A DNA stretch of 6,152 bases. Source: Spirochaetaceae bacterium. Lineage in GTDB: Bacteria; Spirochaetota; Spirochaetia; Treponematales; Breznakiellaceae. The DNA lies in the NCBI GenBank assembly GCA_031268255.1, contig JAIRXO010000064.1, forward strand, positions 1 through 6,152, read 5' to 3'. The position numbers and the translations under genes are program-made. The first letter of the stretch is position 1. Every line of letters starts with the position of its first letter. This document shows positions 1-5,511 of this stretch, piece by piece. The notes below the pieces were generated by a model. That model saw nothing but the letters and a program-made list of their open reading frames with translations, was not told the DNA's origin and ran no database searches.

Positions 1-1
1 T

Positions 2-169
2 GATCTACCGGAAGTGGTACACTATTATGTAAAAGATTTTATAAAGAATCAAATTGTAAAAATAAAAGTACTTGATAAAAAAACTGTAAATTATTTAAGT
101 TTCACATTCAATATTCCAAAAGAGGGATTTGTATGTTACAAAAAGAATGTGTATCAGAATCTTTATTAG
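2..169 (+). CDS. C-terminal end of a small protein, probable antitoxin-like partner of the downstream AbiEii toxin (partial)
   Basis: This reading frame is open from the first bases of the window to a TAG at 167-169, giving 55 residues; both other forward frames hit stops early. The start lies outside the window. The visible tail contains DLPEVVHYYVKDF and, near the end, LSFTFNIPKEGFVCYKKN. From memory this resembles the C-terminus of the small DUF6922-type proteins that precede AbiEii-like nucleotidyltransferases, mainly in Bacteroidetes; I could not search to confirm it. The stop lies 37 bases inside the toxin gene, in a different frame, so the two are probably co-transcribed and translationally coupled. 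An antitoxin role is inferred from position, not from a recognised DNA-binding motif. The stretch is very AT-rich (11 G/C among the 60 bases 61-120). It could instead be the tail of an unrelated small protein. Confidence 0.6.
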   Translation, partial: DLPEVVHYYVKDFIKNQIVKIKVLDKKTVNYLSFTFNIPKEGFVCYKKNVYQNLY

Positions 170-789
170 CTTTGTTACAAGAACTCCAGCAGGCTGATAT
201 TTTCAGAGATTATTTTTTAGTCGGTGGAACGTCATTGGCGTTGCAGATAGGGCATAGACAATCAGATGACATTGACCTTTTCACTCAGAACGAGATAGAC
301 AAAGAAGCAATAGGAGCATTTTTATTCGAAAATTATAAAAATAACGTTCTTGTACTAAACAGTCAAAATATTATTTATCAGGTTAAAATAAATAATATAA
401 AAGTTGATTTCGTTAAGCATCCTTACAATTTAGTAGAACCAGTTAAGCGGGATGAAGGAATACGATATTTAGGGAAAAAAGACATCGCAGCCATGAAATT
501 ACGGGCAATTGAAAACAGCGGAAACAGGGCAAAAGATTTCATTGATATTTATTATTTGCTGGGGGAAATTGCATTGGAAGATATGTTTGATTACTACAAA
601 TTAAAATATTGTGTAAATGATATATATAGTATGAAAAGAAGTCTTGGATATTTTGATGATGTTCCAAATGAAAGCTGGCAAGAAGTAAAGATGGTGAAAC
701 GCGGATTAGTTGTAGCAAAAATAAAAAGAACAATTATTGATGAAATAATAGAATATGATAGAAAATATATTTATGGGAATGACAGATAA
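133..789 (+). CDS. AbiEii/AbiGii-family nucleotidyltransferase toxin
   Basis: A 218-residue protein of the AbiEii/AbiGii toxin family, part of the nucleotidyltransferase superfamily. Known members act in the cytoplasm as the toxin of type IV toxin-antitoxin or abortive-infection modules and transfer nucleotides to an acceptor such as RNA; the substrate here cannot be told from sequence. The core is clear: FLVGGTSLAL at residues 28-37 (glycine-rich nucleotide-binding turn), SDDIDLF at 44-50 with metal-binding D46 and D48, a third acidic position at D92 (KVDFV), K122 in DIAAMKLRA, and KDFIDIYYLL at 134-143. The length is close to that of single-domain family members and nothing looks broken. 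The ATG at 133 follows an AGAGGG ribosome-binding site at 121-126 with six bases between. The gene overlaps the preceding one by 37 bases. Its strong AT bias, unlike everything from 816 onward, suggests horizontal acquisition. Confidence 0.9.
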   Translation: MLQKECVSESLLALLQELQQADIFRDYFLVGGTSLALQIGHRQSDDIDLFTQNEIDKEAIGAFLFENYKNNVLVLNSQNIIYQVKINNIKVDFVKHPYNLVEPVKRDEGIRYLGKKDIAAMKLRAIENSGNRAKDFIDIYYLLGEIALEDMFDYYKLKYCVNDIYSMKRSLGYFDDVPNESWQEVKMVKRGLVVAKIKRTIIDEIIEYDRKYIYGNDR

Positions 790-815
790 TTAAACTACCC
801 CATTTAGGTAAAACG

Positions 816-2123
816 CTACGTTTCTTTTATCTGCCGTGCCAGAGAGGCGTTTTGGTCATTGCTCCGCACAAGCCGTTTTGCCAAAAGTTTTGAGAGAAAG
901 ATGCCGTAGTGGGGGTATTTGCGTATAACGTCGATGAAGGTCTTTCTGGTAAGGAGTATGAGTTTGCCCGCGCTCTCCGCCTTGACCTTGGCGGAACGCT
1001 TCTGGTTGAGAAGAAAGGACATTTCGCCCATAAAAATGTCCTGGGGGCCCAGGGAACCGACCTGTTTCCGTTTGTGGATGACCGAATATCTGCCGCTGGC
1101 GATATAGTAGAGGTAATCGCTGGGTTCGTTTTCTTTTAAGACAATATCGCCTTTTTTAACCGAGATTATCTGTTCCCGGGAAAAGCCCGCGGGCACATCG
1201 GGCTCCACAACGGTATCGTGGTTGATGATGAGTTTTACCTGGTTTCCCTTTTTGTTGTATTTAAGCCTGGTGGAGAACATGGAGGCAAGCTGTATGCCCC
1301 TGCCGTGGGAGCTGCTCATGTCCTGTTCCTTGATTTTTTTGAGGTGTTCCCGGACATTAAAGCCCTCTCCCTGGTCCCTGATGGTGAATATGGTTTGATC
1401 GGTTTTTATTTCCCACTGAAAATTTACCCGCTTTGCCCTGACACCGGCCTTTCTGCGGCGTTCCGCGACCAGGTCTACCACTGATTTGCCGTTTTCCAGG
1501 GCCTTGGTTTTATCGTCGTAGCTTATGGCGCAGTTGCCGTGTTCAATGGCGTTTATAAGCAGTTCGTCCAGGGCAAGCTGGAGGTGCATTTTTTTCTCTG
1601 GATTGATGCAGCCCCGCTGGGAAAGTATGGTGGCCCCTATGCCGGCGTACAGGGGAACGGCGAGTATGTCATTTTCGAGTACAAAGCTGCCGGTAGCGCC
1701 GCAGACCAGTTCACGGGTAAATTCCCGCTGAAAGATAATCTGGTAGTTTTCCCTGATTATGTCTATGCTTTTTACCAGATGGGAGCCTATGCGGCTTTTT
1801 TCCAGCAGGCTCAGTACATTGACGGCCCGGTATTTGGCAAGGAGTTTTTCTTCCTGGTCCCGGTCGCCGGAAAATATCCCAACGATACCGAAATTGGTTG
1901 ACAGCCATTTGTCGTTCCTGATATGGGAGATGGCTTTTTCCATAGAAAGATGGAGATCGGAAAAATTGATAACCACGATTTCGGGAAGCTCGTAATTAAG
2001 GAATTCGACGATGTTTTCTTTTTCGGAGAGAAATTTTAGATCGTAGTCTTTTTTCCCGGCAAAGGCGGTCTCTATCGCCGTCTTAATATCGGGATCGTTA
2101 TTAATGATACCGAGTATGGCCAT
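816..2123 (-). CDS. Pseudo-receiver / RsbW-like HATPase / cyclic nucleotide-binding three-domain regulator
   Basis: A 435-residue soluble signalling protein with three domains. Residues 1-125 look like a response-regulator receiver (acidic pair D10/D12, beta strand EIVVIN at 48-53), but the usual phosphate-accepting aspartate position appears to be N53, so it is probably not phosphorylated. Residues 150-300 form a GHKL ATPase of the RsbW/SpoIIAB type: N box LALDELLINAIEHGN at 183-197 (E187, N191), G1 box IRDQGEGF at 248-255, G2 box HGRGIQLA at 273-280. A basic stretch of some 30 residues is inserted between N and G1 boxes. Residues 315-430 form a cyclic-nucleotide-binding domain, with a phosphate-binding cassette recognisable as GEMSFL at 366-371 and RSA at 376-378. 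No DNA-binding helix-turn-helix or membrane segment is seen. It starts nine bases after the TetR gene ends. A role in a partner-switching or anti-sigma pathway gated by a cyclic nucleotide is inference. Confidence 0.85.
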   Translation of the reverse strand: MAILGIINNDPDIKTAIETAFAGKKDYDLKFLSEKENIVEFLNYELPEIVVINFSDLHLSMEKAISHIRNDKWLSTNFGIVGIFSGDRDQEEKLLAKYRAVNVLSLLEKSRIGSHLVKSIDIIRENYQIIFQREFTRELVCGATGSFVLENDILAVPLYAGIGATILSQRGCINPEKKMHLQLALDELLINAIEHGNCAISYDDKTKALENGKSVVDLVAERRRKAGVRAKRVNFQWEIKTDQTIFTIRDQGEGFNVREHLKKIKEQDMSSSHGRGIQLASMFSTRLKYNKKGNQVKLIINHDTVVEPDVPAGFSREQIISVKKGDIVLKENEPSDYLYYIASGRYSVIHKRKQVGSLGPQDIFMGEMSFLLNQKRSAKVKAESAGKLILLTRKTFIDVIRKYPHYGIFLSKLLAKRLVRSNDQNASLARQIKET

Positions 2124-2129
2124 GATATA

Positions 2130-2134
2130 TCCTT
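2130..2134 (-). promoter_or_regulatory. Ribosome-binding site overlapping the TetR stop codon
   Basis: On the minus strand AAGGA lies six bases before the ATG at 2123, and its first two bases are part of the TAA stop (2133-2135) of the preceding TetR gene. This fixes the start of the three-domain regulator and suggests translational coupling. Confidence 0.7.
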
Positions 2135-2729
2135 ATTGTATTCGTAATTTATTTACTGTCAATGCGATACTCTCATTGATTTCTGATACCGTTTTCCGGT
2201 GCAGCACCACAAGCCGGAATATGGCACATTCCAGAAAGCCGTACAAAAGATCGTCAATGGTCTTTACATTAAACGGCGCCAGTTCTCCCGCCTTGATGCC
2301 CGCGATGACCATGCCGGCGATTATATGGCGCAGCCGTATAGTTCTCCGCCTGACCCGGTCATCCGGGTTTGTTTCACTTTTGGAGAGGTGGAGGAGGTAA
2401 TTGAGAATAACATGGAGGAGACGCTGGTTTTCTTCGAGCCGCCCGACTATAAGGGTAAGCACCATAATAAGTTTATCGGCAGAATGGAGGTTTTTTTGTT
2501 TTTCGGTAAGGGAAATATCCGCCTCAAGTTCCTGAAGGAGCTGTTTGATGCTGTAGTTAAAAATTTCCTTTTTATTTTTGAAGTAAATATACAGGGTGGT
2601 CCTGGTGATACCGCAGCGGTCGGATATTTTTTGAAAAGTCGCGTCCTCAAAACCTTCGTCTACAAAGACATCCAGGGCTTTTTCGAGTATTTCCTTGCGT
2701 CTTTTTTCATGTTCGACCACGATTGACAT
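2133..2729 (-). CDS. TetR/AcrR-family transcriptional regulator
   Basis: A 198-residue regulator, a usual length for the TetR family. The N-terminal DNA-binding domain spans about residues 8-55: RRKEILEKALDVFVDEGFED is the first helix region, followed by the helix-turn-helix FQKISDRCGITRTTLYIYF at 32-50, ending in KNKKEIF, the hallmark of TetR proteins. The rest (60-198) is an all-helical ligand-binding and dimerisation domain with no recognisable ligand signature; the charged segment DDRVRRRTIRLRH at 123-135 lies in its middle. It sits inside the operon, 12 bases after the THUMP methyltransferase gene and 9 bases before the three-domain regulator. Family members usually repress their own operon or a neighbour and are released by a small molecule, but I see no operator that I can support. 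Its close pairing with the downstream gene suggests the two are expressed together. Confidence 0.93.
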   Translation of the reverse strand: MSIVVEHEKRRKEILEKALDVFVDEGFEDATFQKISDRCGITRTTLYIYFKNKKEIFNYSIKQLLQELEADISLTEKQKNLHSADKLIMVLTLIVGRLEENQRLLHVILNYLLHLSKSETNPDDRVRRRTIRLRHIIAGMVIAGIKAGELAPFNVKTIDDLLYGFLECAIFRLVVLHRKTVSEINESIALTVNKLRIQ

Positions 2730-2736
2730 GGTATAA

Positions 2737-2743
2737 CCTCCCT
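2737..2743 (-). promoter_or_regulatory. Strong ribosome-binding site overlapping the methyltransferase stop codon
   Basis: AGGGAGG on the minus strand lies seven bases upstream of the TetR ATG at 2729, and its first bases overlap the TAG stop (2742-2744) of the THUMP methyltransferase gene. It decides the TetR start and supports an operon. Confidence 0.75.
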
Positions 2744-3947
2744 ATAATGACGTAAATTCATACAAAAAAGAATCTATGGCCCCGTTGGTTATCTTTTTTA
2801 TCGTATCGGCTTCCCTGCCAAAAAAGGATTCAAAACCGGGGTGGTCGCTTATGACGGCAAGTTTCCAGCCGGGGAAACGCGTACTCAGCATACCCATGTC
2901 ACGGTACAGGGCCTCCGACTCGGCCCGCTCGCCCAGGCGTTTGCCGTAGGGGGGATTGGTGATGATAAAGCCCGGTTCTGTCCGGGCCCGCGAGGCGGTC
3001 ATGGGAAGGGGTTTGAAGCCGGGCATAAAGGGGAGTTTTTCCCCGGTCTGTATGCCCTGTCCCGGCGCTTTTCCCCTGGCTATGTCATAGGCCCTTCGGG
3101 CGTTGGACTCGGCCAGGGCAACGGAACGCCGGCTGCTGTCGCTTCCCTCTATGCGTATAACTCTTTCTGTATTAATACGGCCAAGAAGTTCCCCGCGTAT
3201 GGCTTCTTCCAGTTTGCGGTCGCCCGGTACCAGGGAAGAAAGGGCAAATGAGCGGCCCAGGTTCGGGGCCATGTCCCAGGCGTAGAGGCTTGCCTCTATG
3301 GCAATGGTTCCCGAACCGCAGAAAGGATCGTACAGGGGGAATTTGCGCTTCCAGCCCGAAAGAAAGAGAAGGCTTGCCGCGGTGGTTTCCCTCAAGGGGG
3401 CAAGGCCGCCCTCGGTCCTGTACCCCCGCTTGAAAAGCGGTTCCCCCGAAAGGTCCAGCAGTATCTGCACCGTGTCCTTGTCAATATAGACCCGCAGTTC
3501 CGCTATGGGCGTTTTTCCGTCCCCGGTGTCCGATGGCAGCCTTTCTACCTTATGGGCCTTACACAGGCGGGCGGCGGCGGCCTTGTGTACCACCGCCTGT
3601 ATGCTGGTTTCGGCGGCAAGGAGGGAGCGGCCTGAGCGTACCTTGGCGACTTTGAGGCCCATGCCCGGCGGCACCAGGGTTTCCCAGGGAACGGCGCTGG
3701 TTCCGGTAAAAAGTTTGTCAAAATCCCCGGCCGGAAAACGGCCACATTCGAGCAGCAGGCGGTCCGCGGCCCGCAAAGACATGAGCGCCCGGTACAGACC
3801 CGCGGTATCGCTTGAAAAACGGACCCGTCCCCGGGCCGTGTCGAGTATGGTGAAGTGTAATTTCCGCAGCTCATTGGAGACTACTTTTTCCGCGCCCAGG
3901 GCGCAAAGGGCTACAGAAATCAGGTGATTGGTCACGATATACACCAT
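2742..3947 (-). CDS. THUMP-domain class I SAM-dependent RNA methyltransferase (RlmL/YpsC-like)
   Basis: A 401-residue enzyme expected to transfer a methyl group from S-adenosylmethionine to a guanine N2 in RNA; the best-known relative is the RlmL N-terminal half, acting on 23S rRNA G2445, and YpsC is a stand-alone homologue of similar size. Residues 10-165 fit the N-terminal ferredoxin-like plus THUMP RNA-binding region (CALGAEKVVSNELRKL at 15-30). The junction FKRGYRTEGGLAPLRETTAA at 172-191 is a family signature. The methyltransferase fold shows motif I DPFCGSGTIAIEA at 207-219 and the catalytic NPPYGKRLG at 331-339, typical of exocyclic amino methylation. Residues 288-325 are a poorly conserved-looking insert. 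It follows the 2'-O-methyltransferase gene by 19 bases. There is no good ribosome-binding site before the ATG at 3947, so the start may be a few codons off (GTG codons at the second and fifth positions) or be read by re-initiation. The exact RNA target is inferred from the family. Confidence 0.9.
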   Translation of the reverse strand: MVYIVTNHLISVALCALGAEKVVSNELRKLHFTILDTARGRVRFSSDTAGLYRALMSLRAADRLLLECGRFPAGDFDKLFTGTSAVPWETLVPPGMGLKVAKVRSGRSLLAAETSIQAVVHKAAAARLCKAHKVERLPSDTGDGKTPIAELRVYIDKDTVQILLDLSGEPLFKRGYRTEGGLAPLRETTAASLLFLSGWKRKFPLYDPFCGSGTIAIEASLYAWDMAPNLGRSFALSSLVPGDRKLEEAIRGELLGRINTERVIRIEGSDSSRRSVALAESNARRAYDIARGKAPGQGIQTGEKLPFMPGFKPLPMTASRARTEPGFIITNPPYGKRLGERAESEALYRDMGMLSTRFPGWKLAVISDHPGFESFFGREADTIKKITNGAIDSFLYEFTSL

Positions 3948-3966
3948 AGCATATTTTGCGGGATTG

Positions 3967-4893
3967 TCATACCAAAAACCAGGTTAATTCGTGCTTGTTG
4001 TGATGCAGGTGTACCACCCGCGAACCGGGTATGCCGGCAAAGCGGCGGACGCTTTCGTTGTCAGATGGGCCCTGCATTTTTATCGTACAGACGAATTTTT
4101 TACACAGGCCCGAGGCAAGCCAGGCTTCTATCCAGGCGTACAGCCTTGGCGGATAACAGATGACATCGGAAAAAACCCAGCCGGTTTTGCCCAAATCTTC
4201 GGGCCTGAGGGTAAAGGCGTCGTGTTTAAGGTATTCTACGCCGGCGCGGTCCAGGATGCGGCCCTCCGGCGGGGCGCGGTCAATGGCAAGAACCTGGGCG
4301 CCCAGCTCGGAGAGCGCCCAGGACCAGCCTCCGGGGCTGGCGCCGGCGTCAATACAGCGTTCGCCTTTTTGGGGCCAGGTTCCCGCCAGGCTCAGGGCTT
4401 CCCAGAGTTTAAGGTAGGCCCTGCTTGGCGGGTCTGTTTTGTTTTCTTCAAACTCGATGATTCCGCCGGGAAAGGCGCTGGTACAGCAGGGCGAGGCGAC
4501 GAGGGTACGCTCGTCAAGGAGGGTCCAGCATCCCATGGGGGTGTCCGGCGCTTTCCAGGGGAAGGGCCGCTTCCTGTCCGGCAGCGCAGGGAGTTTTTCC
4601 TGAATCAGCGCGCCCCGCCTGAACTGGGTAAAGAGGACGGGAGCCCAGTTCCGCTGTATGTTCCTGAGCGCGTTGGCCGCTTCTGAGATAGTGTCAAATT
4701 CAAATTTGAAAGGATTAAGCCAGATATTCTGGACCCAGAACGCCTTTTCCGCGCCGCTCAAAAGAAGCAGGCGCGTTTTATCCTGACAGAGGGGCGTATA
4801 GGAGCGGCCCTGTTCGTCCAGTTCGCGGTACAGTTCGTGAAAAAAACGGGGTATGCCCTGAAAAATACGCCCCGGAAGGGGCGCGCCGGTCAT
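3967..4893 (-). CDS. RlmM/FtsJ-like 2'-O-ribose RNA methyltransferase
   Basis: A 308-residue cytoplasmic RNA methyltransferase of the FtsJ (RrmJ) fold, closest in layout to RlmM, which methylates the 2'-OH of C2498 in 23S rRNA. SAM-binding motif I is CIDAGASPGGWSWAL at residues 180-194, with acidic positions at D205 (AIDRA) and D225 (KHDAF). The four catalytic residues of this class are all found: K162 (AYLKLWEAL), D243 (FSDVICYPP), K272 (CTIKMQG) and E302 (NKHELTWFLV). The N-terminal 150 residues would be the RNA-binding part; they are shorter than in E. coli RlmM (about 366 residues in total) and I cannot assign a clear THUMP domain there. Its ATG overlaps the stop codon of the PilZ gene in an ATGA arrangement, so translation is coupled. 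The next gene is also an RNA methyltransferase. The fold and chemistry are well supported; the specific RNA position is not. Confidence 0.87.
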   Translation of the reverse strand: MTGAPLPGRIFQGIPRFFHELYRELDEQGRSYTPLCQDKTRLLLLSGAEKAFWVQNIWLNPFKFEFDTISEAANALRNIQRNWAPVLFTQFRRGALIQEKLPALPDRKRPFPWKAPDTPMGCWTLLDERTLVASPCCTSAFPGGIIEFEENKTDPPSRAYLKLWEALSLAGTWPQKGERCIDAGASPGGWSWALSELGAQVLAIDRAPPEGRILDRAGVEYLKHDAFTLRPEDLGKTGWVFSDVICYPPRLYAWIEAWLASGLCKKFVCTIKMQGPSDNESVRRFAGIPGSRVVHLHHNKHELTWFLV

Positions 4894-5228
4894 AACGCGG
4901 CGGAGCGCCAGCTGATATAGTCAACGTAACGCTGAAAGAGCTTTCCTTTTGGGGAAGAAATCACGGCAAAGCCGATTTCGCAGGAATAGGCGCTGGTTTT
5001 AATCCAGCGGGAGCTTACCACAAGGTCAAAACTGCCGATTTGAGCCTGGGATTCGGGTAGTATCTCTACTTTGTATTCGGTATCAGGCTTAATGTCGATA
5101 TACATGGTACATTCTATACAGCAGCCGGTAATGCTCAGGTCTTTTAGCAGGGCTTCGCCTCCAAAAACTTCCTTTATCCGGGCTCTCGCGAGGGTAGGAT
5201 GCCGTATATTTTCGCGGTTGTTGAACAT
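4890..5228 (-). CDS. PilZ-domain protein, probable c-di-GMP sensor
   Basis: A 112-residue single-domain PilZ protein, the usual size. It keeps both parts of the c-di-GMP-binding signature: RENIR at residues 5-9 (RxxxR) and DLSITG at 30-35 (D/NxSxxG). Further family features are the beta strand EYKVEILPE at 51-59, SSRWI at 72-76 and CEIGFAVI at 83-90. It should bind c-di-GMP in the cytoplasm and change contacts with a partner, which in this family may be a motility, envelope or enzyme component. It is the first gene of the minus-strand operon and overlaps the RNA 2'-O-methyltransferase start by four bases. The ATG at 5228 is preceded by AAGGA only two bases away, a short spacing; the next methionine (residue 42) would remove the binding motifs, so I keep this start. 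Coupling of c-di-GMP to RNA modification is suggested only by gene order. Confidence 0.88.
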   Translation of the reverse strand: MFNNRENIRHPTLARARIKEVFGGEALLKDLSITGCCIECTMYIDIKPDTEYKVEILPESQAQIGSFDLVVSSRWIKTSAYSCEIGFAVISSPKGKLFQRYVDYISWRSAAL

Positions 5229-5236
5229 ATTCCTTA

Positions 5237-5265
5237 ATTTTGTCCTATGATGGGGTTTTCGTCAA
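5237..5265 (-). promoter_or_regulatory. Possible sigma-70-type promoter of the PilZ-led operon
   Basis: On the minus strand TTGACG (5265-5260) and CAAAAT (5242-5237) are separated by 17 bases. The -35 box is near consensus but the -10 box matches at only four of six positions. Transcription would start within the ribosome-binding site, almost at the ATG, which lowers confidence. Confidence 0.25.
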
Positions 5266-5315
5266 GAAGCGCAATACCTGATTTAACCACAACGGACACG
5301 GAAAGACACCATATA

Positions 5316-5404
5316 AGGGGGGCCTGTTTCCTTACCGCCGCAGCGTAACAGGACCAGAGCTTCCGGCCCCCCTACGAGCGCACTGCGTTGCGCTCTACCC
5401 CCCC
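5316..5404. repeat. Palindromic G/C-run intergenic element
   Basis: The element opens with AGGGGGGCC (5316-5324), which is perfectly complementary to GGCCCCCCT (5365-5373). Inside it, CCTGTT (5323-5328) pairs with AACAGG (5347-5352) and TTAC (5332-5335) could pair with GTAA (5345-5348). A separate perfect hairpin follows: GAGCGCA (5376-5382), six-base loop, TGCGCTC (5389-5395). It closes with a run of seven C (5398-5404) that could compete for pairing with the opening G run. Both flanking genes read away from it, so it cannot be the terminator of either one. It could be a dispersed REP- or MITE-like repeat, or a structured RNA; one copy cannot decide. No target-site duplication is evident. 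Confidence 0.55.
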
Positions 5405-5428
5405 AAAAAGGATGTTAGTCACCTTTTT
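5405..5428. repeat. Short A/T-armed inverted repeat
   Basis: AAAAAGG (5405-5411) and CCTTTTT (5422-5428) form a seven-base inverted repeat around a ten-base loop, directly after the C run of the palindromic element. It may be the edge of that element or a weak bidirectional terminator-like structure shielding the divergent genes from read-through. The stem is AT-rich and no function can be assigned. Confidence 0.3.
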
Positions 5429-5460
5429 CTGTTCGTGCCGTCCGCCATTGCCGCATACGT

Positions 5461-5486
5461 TTGACGCCCCCGGCGCTTTCCAAAAT
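5461..5486 (+). promoter_or_regulatory. Weak promoter-like sequence before the coiled-coil nuclease-like gene
   Basis: TTGACG (5461-5466) is followed after 14 bases by CAAAAT (5481-5486), the same two hexamers seen facing the PilZ gene, but the spacing is shorter than the usual 16-18. AAAAGGAG follows at 5492-5499. The match may be chance. Confidence 0.15.
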
Positions 5487-5511
5487 GCCGTAAAAGGAGT
5501 ATGGTTAAGGT

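Noticed and set aside
811..823. Small hairpin AAACG-CTA-CGTTT between the convergent toxin gene and operon end, as a bidirectional terminator
   Set aside because: The stem is only five bases, overlaps the stop codon of the minus-strand gene and lacks a convincing T run on either side.
1511..1610. Insert between the N box and G1 box of the HATPase domain as a disruption of the gene
   Set aside because: The frame is intact and, from memory, similar inserts occur in related spirochaete proteins, so it is probably a family feature.
2199..2726. Plus-strand open frame of 175 codons opposite the TetR gene
   Set aside because: The TetR helix-turn-helix on the other strand is unmistakable; this is a shadow frame.
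3505..3927. Plus-strand open frame of 140 codons opposite the THUMP methyltransferase
   Set aside because: It lies wholly antisense to a well-supported gene and has a low-complexity Arg/Ser/Ala-rich product.
3991..4686. Plus-strand open frame of 231 codons opposite the RlmM-like gene
   Set aside because: The minus-strand frame has complete catalytic motifs; this glycine/alanine-rich translation is what a GC-rich antisense frame gives by chance.
5316..5404. Palindromic element as a terminator of a flanking gene
   Set aside because: Both neighbouring genes start here and read away from it, and no T run follows the main stems on either strand.
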